A stretch of DNA of 23,785 bases from DASUFH01 sp036274645 (GTDB lineage Bacteria; Acidobacteriota; Terriglobia; 20CM-2-55-15): contig DASUFH010000199.1 of the NCBI GenBank assembly GCA_036274645.1, positions 1-23,785 of the forward strand, in the 5' to 3' direction. The translations under genes and the position numbers were made by a program. The notes under the pieces are model-generated. The model was given only the letters and a program-made list of their open reading frames with translations. It had not been told where the DNA came from and ran no database searches. Positions 7,213 to 14,249 of this stretch are shown piece by piece (positions within the stretch are counted from its first letter, which is position 1; each line of letters starts with the position of its first letter).

Positions 7213-8751
7213 TTACTGGCCGCCCGCGCCCCGGGCGCCGCCTGGGCCGGCAGCGGTTCCGGGACCGGCCCCTCTGCCGGGACCCGCGCCTCTGCCGGGG
7301 CCGGCGCCTCGACCCGCGCCTGCGCCTCGCGCGCCACCGGGCCCGCCGGCTCCTCGGGCTCCGCCGGCGGCCGCGCCGGTAGCGCCGTGTTCCACCAGCA
7401 GATCCACCACGCTCTGGAATCGCAGCGAGCGCGCTCCATCGAGGGCGGTTTTCCCGTCGGAATCCTTAACGTTGACGTCGACGCCCGGAACCATGGCGAT
7501 CTTCGCCGCTTCGAGCGTCAGCGCTTCCTTTTGCCCTGCCGGAATAGGAGCCCAGCCATCGCCCCCGCCCATACCCATCGCGGCCATCAGGGGTGTCGTC
7601 ACGTGGGTGCGGTGTGGAAAACCGTCTTCACGTTTTCCCGCTTCCGCCACATATTCGCCGTGATGCACGAACAGCGGGTCGGCGCCCTTCTCGATCAGCA
7701 GGCGCATGACGCCGGGCTCAAGGAACCGGGCGGCCAGCCAGAGCGGCGTCGCGCCGACGAGTTCCGGCGCGAGATTGAGGTCCTTGGCCGAGCGGCGTGA
7801 AGGCGTCCAGGTCTTTATCGGGTCATTCGGATTGGCGCCATGATTCAGTAGAGCGATCGCCATCCGTTCATTGCGATGCATGATGGCCAGATGAAGCGCG
7901 GAAAATCCCGCCTTCGCGGCGCTGGGGTCGGCGCCCTTGTCGAGGAGCAACTCCACGACATCGGTAAAGTTGGAATGCGCGGCCAGCGCCGTGGCGCTGA
8001 CGCCCCACGCATCGGTGTCATTGACATTGGATCCGCCCGCCACCAGAAGCTTCGCCGATTCGGCATCGCCGACGCGCGCTGCAAACATCAGCGCGGTCTC
8101 GCCGCCGTGGGGAATCGATTTGTTGTATTCCGGATAGCCATGCGGCGGCACCGCCATGACTTCGCTCCACACATCGGACTTCGCGTGGACGTCGGCGCCG
8201 TGCGCCAGCAGCGCCTTCACGGCCGCCGGATGCTGCTGTGAAGCGGCCCACATGAGTGCGGTCTGCCCCCGCGTGCCATGAGCGTTCACGTTGGCGCCTT
8301 TCGCGGCGAGTAGCTCGATCACTCCGGCGTAGCCTCCACGGGCCGCGACCATGGTGGATGTCTCCCCGGAGACCAGCGCGATGTTGGGATCGGCGCCGGC
8401 GTCGAGCAGCCGTTTGACGATGCGCTCGCCGCCGTTCTGGCTGGCGGTCCAGAGGGCCGTCGCCCCGAGATCGGTCGTGGCGTTGACCTTCGCGCCGGCG
8501 CGCAACAACATGTCCACCGCTTCGTAGTCGTCCCGGTAACTGGCCCAGTGCAGGGCGGTACTTCCGTCGCCGTCGGCCTTGTTCACGTCGACGCGCTTCT
8601 GGATCAATGCCGCCAGAGCGGCGCGGTCGCCGTGTCTGGCGGCTTCCAGCGCCGTGGCGTAGTCGGCGGCGGAAGCCGTCTGCGCCGATAGCGCTACCGA
8701 CAGCGCCACCATCAGCGCCAGCGCGGCCGGGAATGCGGCGCGTTTCATCAT
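7213..8751 (-). CDS. Secreted ankyrin-repeat protein with Gly/Arg-rich tail
   Basis: 512 aa. Residues 1-28 are a signal peptide (basic MMKR, hydrophobic core, cut after TASA), so this ankyrin protein is exported, probably to the periplasm. Residues about 30-456 hold roughly eleven ankyrin repeats, for example DGSTALHWASYRDDYEAVDM, RGQTALMWAASQQHPAAVKA and SDGKTALDGARSLRFQSVVD. Ankyrin repeats are protein-binding scaffolds without enzymatic activity. Residues about 457-512 are a low-complexity tail of GAG, GRG and GPG blocks, including tandem GRGAGP units. The start ATG overlaps the stop of the DUF1552 gene (TAATG), implying translational coupling and a shared role with the DUF1592/DUF1552 pair. 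The function is unknown. Confidence 0.88.
   Translation of the reverse strand: MMKRAAFPAALALMVALSVALSAQTASAADYATALEAARHGDRAALAALIQKRVDVNKADGDGSTALHWASYRDDYEAVDMLLRAGAKVNATTDLGATALWTASQNGGERIVKRLLDAGADPNIALVSGETSTMVAARGGYAGVIELLAAKGANVNAHGTRGQTALMWAASQQHPAAVKALLAHGADVHAKSDVWSEVMAVPPHGYPEYNKSIPHGGETALMFAARVGDAESAKLLVAGGSNVNDTDAWGVSATALAAHSNFTDVVELLLDKGADPSAAKAGFSALHLAIMHRNERMAIALLNHGANPNDPIKTWTPSRRSAKDLNLAPELVGATPLWLAARFLEPGVMRLLIEKGADPLFVHHGEYVAEAGKREDGFPHRTHVTTPLMAAMGMGGGDGWAPIPAGQKEALTLEAAKIAMVPGVDVNVKDSDGKTALDGARSLRFQSVVDLLVEHGATGAAAGGARGAGGPGGARGAGAGRGAGPGRGAGPGRGAGPGTAAGPGGARGAGGQ
7240..7390 (-). repeat. Low-complexity GC-rich repeat encoding Gly/Arg/Pro tail
   Basis: This end of the ankyrin gene is made of short degenerate direct repeats (GCCTCTGCCGGG-type units, about 18 bases) that encode GRGAGP blocks. 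Such minisatellite DNA is prone to slippage, so its length may vary between strains or be compressed in assembly. Confidence 0.6.
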
Positions 8752-10079
8752 TAAACTCCAACCGGATCGATGGCGAGTTTGCCGTTGCTGCCGCCGACGT
8801 GGTCGACCGGCGCTCCCATCTTGTCCATCACGGCCATCAGCATGTTCGAGATCGGCGGGCTGTTGGTGAATTTCACATGCCGCCCACCCTTCAACTGGCC
8901 GGAGCCACCACCCACCAGCAGCAGCGGCAGGTTGTCGCCGGCGTGTTTGGTGCTGTTGGAAATGCCCGAGCCGTACAGAATGATGATGTGGTCGAGCAGG
9001 GATCCATCGCCGTCCGGCGTCGCCTTCAGACGGGCCAGGTACTTCGAGAAGAGTTCCACGTGATACCGGTTGATCTTCGACATGTGCGCCACCAGTTCCG
9101 GGATGTCGTTGTGGTGCGACAGCGGATGATGCGCTTCCGGAACCCCGACCTGCGGATAAGGCCGCGCGCTCTGTTCCTTGCTGATCATGAACGAAATGAC
9201 GCGGGTCAGGTCCGACTGGAACGCCAGAATCTTCAGGTCGAACATCAGGGCCAGATGATCTTCGAAGACCGGAGGCGCGCCCTGCGGCTGCTCCATCGTC
9301 GGCAGTTCGAGATCGCGCTGCTCTTCCGCGCGCTGGATCCGCCGCTCGACGTCGCGGATCGCGTCGGTGTATTCGCCGACTTTCGTCTGATCGGACGGGC
9401 CCAGTTCCTTCTTCAGGCTGGCCAGCTTTCCGGTCACCGAATCCAGGATGCTCTTGTGCTGCAACAGGCGAATTTCGCGAGCCTTTTTATCGGTGCTGCC
9501 GCTGTCGCCGAACAGCCGTTCGAAAACCGCGCGCGGATTCCACTCCATCGGAAGTGGCTGCGTGGGGCTGCGCCAGGAGAGGGTGTGGGTGTAGACGCAA
9601 CTCAGATTGCCCGTGCAGGCGCCCGCGTTGGCGGGGACGTCCATCGAAAGCTCCAGCGAAGCCACCTGTGTTTCGGCGGCAAAACGCTTCGCGAGCATCT
9701 GGTCGATGGAGACATCCGCGATGATCTCGATTTCGTTGCGACCGCCCTTCGCCGTTCCAGTCAGAAACGATCCCGACGCTCCCGCGTGAATGTAATTCCA
9801 GTTCGCCTTGATCCCCGTCATCGCAAGAACCTGGTTTTTGTAGGGTTGCAGCGGTTCGAGGATGGGGCTCAACTCAAAGTCCGATCCCGTTCCTTTGGGC
9901 GTCCAGTACTCCATCGCCATGCCGTTGGGTGTGTAGAAGGCCTGGAACCGGCGCGCGGGTTTGACCGTGTTCTGGGCGCCCAGCGCAGGAACCATCGCGT
10001 CCAGAAACGGAAGCGCGAGCGTTGCGCCCAGCCCGCGCAGCATCGTGCGTCGCGGCATGGCTTTCGATAGGAAATTCAT
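8751..10079 (-). CDS. DUF1552 protein, Tat-exported
   Basis: 442 aa. The N-terminus carries a twin-arginine signal (PRRTMLRGLGATLALPFLDA, Arg10-Arg11), so the protein is exported folded, possibly with a cofactor. The body has the DUF1552 pattern: RRFQAFYTPNGMAMEYWTPK, HAGASGSFLTGT, VSIDQMLAKRF, the His-rich EAHHPLSHHNDIPE near residue 330, and a C-terminal ILYGSGISNSTKHAGDNLPL segment resembling the sulfatase/DUF1501-like fold. No activity has been established for the family to my knowledge. The start overlaps the DUF1592 stop as ATGA and the stop overlaps the ankyrin start as TAATG. DUF1592 and DUF1552 genes are typically adjacent in Acidobacteriota and Planctomycetota, which supports one functional unit in the periplasm. 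Confidence 0.9.
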   Translation of the reverse strand: MNFLSKAMPRRTMLRGLGATLALPFLDAMVPALGAQNTVKPARRFQAFYTPNGMAMEYWTPKGTGSDFELSPILEPLQPYKNQVLAMTGIKANWNYIHAGASGSFLTGTAKGGRNEIEIIADVSIDQMLAKRFAAETQVASLELSMDVPANAGACTGNLSCVYTHTLSWRSPTQPLPMEWNPRAVFERLFGDSGSTDKKAREIRLLQHKSILDSVTGKLASLKKELGPSDQTKVGEYTDAIRDVERRIQRAEEQRDLELPTMEQPQGAPPVFEDHLALMFDLKILAFQSDLTRVISFMISKEQSARPYPQVGVPEAHHPLSHHNDIPELVAHMSKINRYHVELFSKYLARLKATPDGDGSLLDHIIILYGSGISNSTKHAGDNLPLLLVGGGSGQLKGGRHVKFTNSPPISNMLMAVMDKMGAPVDHVGGSNGKLAIDPVGV

Positions 10080-12550
10080 GGCTGTCGGCTCCTTGTCAGG
10101 AATGCGGGACTCTTGACGATTCCAATGATCAGCGACGACCAGCGGTAGTCCTGGGCCGCGGCGTCGCGGACGATCTTACGAACGGCCGGCTCATCATAGT
10201 ATTCGACCTTACGGCCGAGAGCATAGGCCAGAAGTTTTTCAGTCAGAGTTCTCGGGAACGCCTGTGGATCCTCGAGCAGCAGCTTGCGCAATCCCGTCAA
10301 TCCCTCGATGTTCGCGCCGCTCACGGTGCTGCCCGTCGCGTCCACCGGACGGCCGGATTCATCAGTGGCGCGCCAGCCCCCGATCACGTCGAAGTTCTCC
10401 AGGGCGAAACCCAGCGGATCGATGATCGAATGGCAGCTGTTGCAGGTCGGATTCTTCCGGTGCTGGGCCAGCTTTTCGCGAATCGGCAGGTTGGCCATGC
10501 CGGGACGTGTCTCCAGATTGGTGTCGACGCCGGGCGGCGGGGGCGGGACACCCAGTCCGAGAATATTATTCAGCAGCCACTTTCCACGCAGCACCGGCGA
10601 TGTGCGGTCCGGATAAGACGTTGCCGCCAGCAGCGCGCCCTGCGCGAGAATGCCGCCGCGCTGACTGTGATCGGGCAGGCTGACCCGGCGGAAGCGGCTG
10701 CCGTAGACGCCCGGGATACCGTAGTGCCGCGCCAGGCGTTCGTTGACGAACGTGTAGTCGGCGTCGACGATGTCGGCCACCGGACGATCTTCGCGGACGG
10801 TGCTGGCCATGAAGAGCGTCGTTTCTTCCCGGAACCCTTCCATCAGGCTCAGGTCGTAGTTCGGATACTTTTCGGGATCGACAACGACTTCATCCACGCG
10901 CCGGAGGTTCAGCCACTGCGCCGCGAAGTTGTCGACCAGCGATTCGTTCGATCGTGGATCCGCCAGCATCCGGCGCGTTTCCTTCTCCAGGGTGGCGGGC
11001 CGGGTCAACTCGCCGCGTTCGGCGAGATCCAGCAGGCGTTCATCGGGGATGCTGCTCCAGAGGAAGAACGACAGCCGCGACGCAACCTCAATGTCGTTCA
11101 GGGCATAGGTGTCGTCTGCGTGAGAGAAGGCGTTTGCCGCCGTGTGATCCCGGTAGACCCGCAGCAGGAAGTCCGGATCCACGAGCATGCGTTCAAGCGC
11201 GAACTGAATGCCCGCTTCGAAGCTGCCGCCATCGCGGCGCCCGGATTCGAAGAACTCCATCAGTGCGGGAACATCGGCTCGGGTGAGCGGACGGCGATAA
11301 GCAAGACGGGCAAGACGCGCCAGGATCTTTTCGGTGCAGGGCTTCTCTTCGGCCGGAGTCTTCGGCTCACAGGTAAAGATGGCTCGCCGGCTTGGAGAAT
11401 CTTTGGCGGGCCGGGTCTTTCCATACGGACCGCCGATCTGAATGGAACCGACATTGGCGTATCCCATGTACACCTGGTCGTTTCCGATCACGCGGCCGCG
11501 CTGCAGGGGCTGGGGAAGGCCTTCCGGTTCCCAGACTTCACGCACGAACGTGACGCCGACCGTGTGTTCCCCGGCTGTGGCAGGGAAGCGGATGAGCAGA
11601 TCCTGGTCCCCTTCGATCTGCATGTATTTTTCCCAGGAGTCGTCGCCGGCGAATCCCGGTTCGCCGCTGCCCGCATAGCTGGCCGCGGCGGGACGTCCCA
11701 CCGCTTTCCCACCCACTTCAAAGCGTTTGATGAGTTTGTTGTCGAGCCGGACGTCCAGCTTCTGCGCCCAGCCCATGCCCTTGATGTAGTCCTGGTACTG
11801 CCGCTGCAGACGGACTTTCACGGAGTATTCGCCGTCAACCGGGAAGACATAATGGACGGCGATGCCGCCGCGTGAACCGAAAGGCAGGTCTTCGCTCTGC
11901 CGGTCGTCCTGGAGGACGTGCAGCGGGATCTCGAACGTTTCCGATGTGGGGTTGACCGGTGGCAGGCCCGTCGCCAGGCGGGTGACCTGGCGCGCCACCG
12001 ACAGATAGCGTTCCAGATGGGCCGTCGAAATAGTCAGCACGTCCGCGAAGTTGTCGAAGCTGCCGTCGGCGGTTTCGTCGCCCGGCAGCAGCGGCCGGAC
12101 GTCAATGTCGACACCGAGCAGATCGCGAATCGCGTTGTTGTATTCGGCCCGGTTCAGCCGATGGACGGATCCGATCCGCCCCGGGTTCGGATGCGCCTCC
12201 CATGCCTTGTCGAGCGCCATCTCCAACGATCCGGCCAGCGCGCGATAGGTTTCCGGATCGGGCCGCGGATTGCCGGTCGGCGGCATCGATCCCGCGCGAA
12301 GCTTGGCAATGACCTTCTCGAAAACCTCGGCATTGGCCCCCGGATTCGCGGTATCGAGCGTATCCAGCGCCAGACCCGCCGTAAGGGCCTTTTGATTGTG
12401 GCACTTTATGCAGTATTGGTCGAACGTGGCCCGGGCGTCCGGTGTGGGTCCCCCGGCAACGGGTGCGGGCCGGCTCTGCGTGCTGAAGACCATAACCCCA
12501 AGGAGTCCGCACGCGACCAGTCCATAGACCCTGTGTGTGAAACGATGCAC
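10076..12550 (-). CDS. DUF1592-type multidomain c-type cytochrome
   Basis: 824 aa from the GTG at 12550. GGAGG lies 7 bases before it, whereas the ATG at 12574 lies upstream of that site. The N-terminus is a signal or membrane anchor (residues about 7-24). CIKCH (47-51) is a haem c site in a cytochrome-like domain, followed by DUF1587 (RLNRAEYNNAIRDLLGVD), a beta-rich carbohydrate-binding-like insert (about residues 205-380), DUF1595 (RRPLTRADVPALMEFF), DUF1592 (RLSFFLWSSIPDERLLDLAE), DUF1588 (RGGILAQGALLAATSYPDRT) with a second CxxCH (CNSCH, 703-707), and DUF1585 (LTEKLLAYALGRKVEYYDEP). Two haem sites and a sugar-binding-like domain suggest a periplasmic redox protein acting on polysaccharide or another large substrate. 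That role is inferred; no enzymology is known to me. Confidence 0.9.
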   Translation of the reverse strand: MHRFTHRVYGLVACGLLGVMVFSTQSRPAPVAGGPTPDARATFDQYCIKCHNQKALTAGLALDTLDTANPGANAEVFEKVIAKLRAGSMPPTGNPRPDPETYRALAGSLEMALDKAWEAHPNPGRIGSVHRLNRAEYNNAIRDLLGVDIDVRPLLPGDETADGSFDNFADVLTISTAHLERYLSVARQVTRLATGLPPVNPTSETFEIPLHVLQDDRQSEDLPFGSRGGIAVHYVFPVDGEYSVKVRLQRQYQDYIKGMGWAQKLDVRLDNKLIKRFEVGGKAVGRPAAASYAGSGEPGFAGDDSWEKYMQIEGDQDLLIRFPATAGEHTVGVTFVREVWEPEGLPQPLQRGRVIGNDQVYMGYANVGSIQIGGPYGKTRPAKDSPSRRAIFTCEPKTPAEEKPCTEKILARLARLAYRRPLTRADVPALMEFFESGRRDGGSFEAGIQFALERMLVDPDFLLRVYRDHTAANAFSHADDTYALNDIEVASRLSFFLWSSIPDERLLDLAERGELTRPATLEKETRRMLADPRSNESLVDNFAAQWLNLRRVDEVVVDPEKYPNYDLSLMEGFREETTLFMASTVREDRPVADIVDADYTFVNERLARHYGIPGVYGSRFRRVSLPDHSQRGGILAQGALLAATSYPDRTSPVLRGKWLLNNILGLGVPPPPPGVDTNLETRPGMANLPIREKLAQHRKNPTCNSCHSIIDPLGFALENFDVIGGWRATDESGRPVDATGSTVSGANIEGLTGLRKLLLEDPQAFPRTLTEKLLAYALGRKVEYYDEPAVRKIVRDAAAQDYRWSSLIIGIVKSPAFLTRSRQP

Positions 12551-12713
12551 CGTTCGTCCTCCGGGAAGCTGCAAGGATGGATATGAACGGAGTTATTCTG
12601 CCTTATGGGTTCAAGTGAAGTAAAGGCAGACCTTGGGCGGAATTTGCAGGGAAAAAAGTCGCTTTTCCCTCAGTTGTCCATTGTCGACTGGCAGGGAACA
12701 CAACGGGAGCAGT

Positions 12714-12775
12714 TGGGGCCCCGTTTGCTTTGTAGGGGGCGGTCTATGACTGTCTATGATCGCCCCGGTTTCGTT
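12714..12775 (+). repeat. REP-like palindromic element, copy 1
   Basis: It shares CCCCGTTTGCTTTGT, then GGGCGGTCTATGAC and a final CCCCGGTTTCG with the two copies at 16882-16988. The hairpin arms are GGGGCGGTC (12736-12744) and GATCGCCCC (12758-12766), pairing with one G-T wobble. Relative to the other copies the loop is enlarged by a 10-base duplication (GTCTATGA at 12742-12749 and again at 12752-12759). Confidence 0.7.
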
Positions 12776-12916
12776 CTGATTGCAGCTTGTCACCTTCCCC
12801 GCTAAACTCTTAACCTTTAATTCCGTAGTCCGCACGGACGGACGAACACCTGAATCCGGATAGGCCGCCGCGGGCTTCCATGTAGGGCGTTCTCTGGCCG
12901 CGCATGATTTAGGATG

Positions 12917-12923
12917 GTTAGGC
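12917..12923 (+). other. GTTAGGC heptamer, candidate integron cassette boundary
   Basis: GTTAGGC fits the GTTRRRY core where integron integrases cut (G^TT), and it lies only 7 bases before the ATG of the membrane gene, as in many gene cassettes. No good complementary left arm was found upstream (a weak TAACC match near 12809), so alone it could be chance. Confidence 0.25.
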
Positions 12924-12930
12924 CGAGTTG

Positions 12931-13494
12931 ATGAAGATCCCGATGGCGTTGCGGGCGAAAGCAATTCTCGTTGGGGGATTTGTGCCGCCGATTTTGGCGG
13001 CGGCGCTGGCTGGACTTGCTGCGCTTGGACCAGCAATCTTCGTTGGACCGAACGGCAACGGGCAGATCGCTCCGTACCAATTCTTGAATACGCTTTCGTT
13101 CAACACGGCCATCGTATTCGGCCTTATCGGCGCAGCCGTCGCCGTAAACTTAAGGAGCCATCTACAACTTCCGTGGCTTCTCGCAGGTGAGACTGCCGCT
13201 GTGGTAGCGGTTGGCGCAGCCGTTCCCGGAGGCGTGTGGCAGATTGTGGCCGGCCTTCCCGCGCCCTGTGCCGGCCAGGTTGGGCAGATCAGCCTCGCTT
13301 CCGGAGTCAATCCGTTCTGGCTTGTCCCGACGATTGCGTCGATTCTGTTGGGTACCTTCGGCGGCCGAGAGACCGCCGGGGTCGGCCGCCTGGTAGTGTT
13401 TGTGGCGACCGCGTTCGTTGGGTTGTTCGGGGTGTTTACGCTTTTTTCTACGATCGACAACGCCGTTGTTGAACCTCTGTTCTTCCATTGTTGA
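12931..13494 (+). CDS. Orphan multi-pass membrane protein
   Basis: 187 aa from the ATG at 12931 (a TTG one codon earlier is also possible). I do not recognise the family. About five hydrophobic segments are visible, around residues 11-38, 55-75, 83-107, 128-144 and 151-173, linked by short loops (NGNGQIAPYQ, RSHLQLPW), so it should sit in the inner membrane. The region 95-130 is rich in Gly, Pro, Val and Ala with two cysteines overall (C113, C187). The Shine-Dalgarno signal is weak. It is the only gene between the GTTAGGC core and the attC-like site, so it could be the payload of an integron-type cassette. Open-frame length and hydrophobicity support a real gene; the function is unknown. Confidence 0.65.
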   Translation: MKIPMALRAKAILVGGFVPPILAAALAGLAALGPAIFVGPNGNGQIAPYQFLNTLSFNTAIVFGLIGAAVAVNLRSHLQLPWLLAGETAAVVAVGAAVPGGVWQIVAGLPAPCAGQVGQISLASGVNPFWLVPTIASILLGTFGGRETAGVGRLVVFVATAFVGLFGVFTLFSTIDNAVVEPLFFHC

Positions 13495-13550
13495 GTAAAA
13501 CCATTGGGACCGCCTTTCAAAACCTCTGTGGCCGACCGCGCGGCGGTAGA

Positions 13551-13660
13551 CCGATAACGCGCTGCGGCTAGGTTGCGGGCGTCAGGGGCAGATTCAATCT
13601 TCGTCGGACGCCTGATACGATGTCTAAATACGCGGCGGCTCAGCGCAGGCCGTTATGCGT
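13551..13660 (+). other. attC-like recombination site (integron cassette type)
   Basis: The left arm ATAACG-cg-CTGCG-g-CTAG (13554-13571) is complementary to the right arm (about 13639-13658), whose reverse complement reads ATAACG-gc-CTGCG-CTGAG. Both arms carry the invariant AAC/GTT triplets of attC sites (AAC 13556-13558; GTT 13652-13654), an unpaired 2-base step between the R and L boxes, and one-base offsets resembling the extrahelical base. The centre (GGGCGTCAGG with CGCCTGATACG) is also partly self-complementary. The total, about 107 bases, falls in the normal attC size range. It lies 57 bases after the membrane-gene stop and 42 bases before the antitoxin. A folding search would be needed to confirm it. 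Confidence 0.45.
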
Positions 13661-13701
13661 ACTCCTTGCCGGGCGACCTCACAAAGTGCAAGACTTGCCG
13701 T

Positions 13702-13920
13702 ATGGCTAGACCCGAATTTGACATCCACGAACTGAGCCCGGATGAACGCCTGGAATTGATCGAAGAACTCTGGGACAGCCTCACCGAGCGTCCGGATGCG
13801 CTCGCGTTGACGGGCGCTCAGCGGGACGAATTGGATCGTCGAGTTGACGAAATGGACCGGGAGGGGACGCTCGGTGAACCATGGCCAGATGTCCTGAAGA
13901 GTATCCGTGAACAAAAGTGA
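13702..13920 (+). CDS. Antitoxin of a type II toxin-antitoxin pair (addiction module component)
   Basis: 72 aa from the ATG at 13702, where family similarity begins (MARPEFDIHELSPDERLELI, then EELWDSL). It matches the short 'putative addiction module component' antitoxins that pair with RelE/ParE toxins. The protein is acidic, with an N-terminal helix pair and a C-terminal helix (RDELDRRVDEMDREGTLGEP, then WPDVLKSIREQK) that would wrap the toxin. In-frame upstream sequence to 13573 overlaps the attC-like site and is not typical of the family. Its stop overlaps the toxin start as GTGA, so the two are coupled with the antitoxin made first. No clear Shine-Dalgarno is seen. Confidence 0.88.
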   Translation: MARPEFDIHELSPDERLELIEELWDSLTERPDALALTGAQRDELDRRVDEMDREGTLGEPWPDVLKSIREQK

Positions 13921-14213
13921 GTCTCCCCGTTGTCGTCCGGTATCTTGCCAAGGCTGAAATTCAGTCGGCATACCGCTGGTATGAAAGAGAGCGTGAAGGC
14001 CTCGGAGAAGAGTTGCTGCAAGCGGTCGACCGAGTTTTGGGGGTCATCGCAGAGTATCCTGAGGGTTTCTCAGTTGTTCACCGAGACATTCGTCGCGCGA
14101 TACTAAAGCGCTTTCCATACAGCATTCTCTATCGCGTGAAGGCGAATCACGTCATTGTGGTCGGTTGCTTTCATGCGAAAAGAGATCCGAAATCGTGGCA
14201 GGCACGCCGCTAA
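13917..14213 (+). CDS. RelE/ParE-family toxin
   Basis: 98 aa from a GTG at 13917 overlapping the antitoxin stop. The RelE/ParE fold is clear: an N-terminal strand and helix pair (VVVRYLAKAEIQSAYRWYER, then GEELLQAVDRVLGVIAEYPE), a central VVHRDIRRAILKRFPYSILY hairpin and the C-terminal strand VIVVGCFHAKRDPKSWQARR. The basic residues (R of DIRR, K of LKRF, H and RD of FHAKRDP) are those typical of the group. Members either cut mRNA at the ribosome (RelE) or poison DNA gyrase (ParE); sequence alone does not settle which. The gene is intact, so the module is probably functional. The stop lies in GCTAACAATG, which resembles the start of an attC site. Confidence 0.92.
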   Translation: MSLPVVVRYLAKAEIQSAYRWYEREREGLGEELLQAVDRVLGVIAEYPEGFSVVHRDIRRAILKRFPYSILYRVKANHVIVVGCFHAKRDPKSWQARR

Positions 14214-14249
14214 CAATGGACAACCGGGAAGGGGATGAGCTTGGAGGTG

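Larger units (their letters stand above)
12551..12930. other. Divergent intergenic region with REP-like element and possible cassette boundary
   Basis: About 380 bases lie between the DUF1592 operon (-) and the orphan membrane gene (+), with no credible gene. The region must hold the promoter of the minus-strand operon, but no clear -35/-10 pair is visible. It contains a hairpin AGGGAAAA (12648-12655) / TTTTCCCT (12663-12670), a REP-like element (12714-12775) and the heptamer GTTAGGC (12917-12923) shortly before the membrane-gene start. Confidence 0.5.

Noticed and set aside
8607..10070. 487-codon plus-strand open frame
   Set aside because: It lies opposite the DUF1552 gene, whose protein family is clear; long antisense frames are normal in GC-rich DNA.
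10022..11875. 617-codon plus-strand open frame
   Set aside because: It is antisense to the DUF1592 cytochrome gene, with no recognisable domains.
12714..12775. CRISPR-like repeat
   Set aside because: The copies are dispersed and palindromic without regularly spaced unique spacers, and no cas gene is present.
13495..13550. Further REP-like copy (GGCCGACCGCGCGGCGGTAG)
   Set aside because: It shares a few GC-rich words but lacks the GGCGGTC/GACCGCC hairpin and the flanking sequence of the family.
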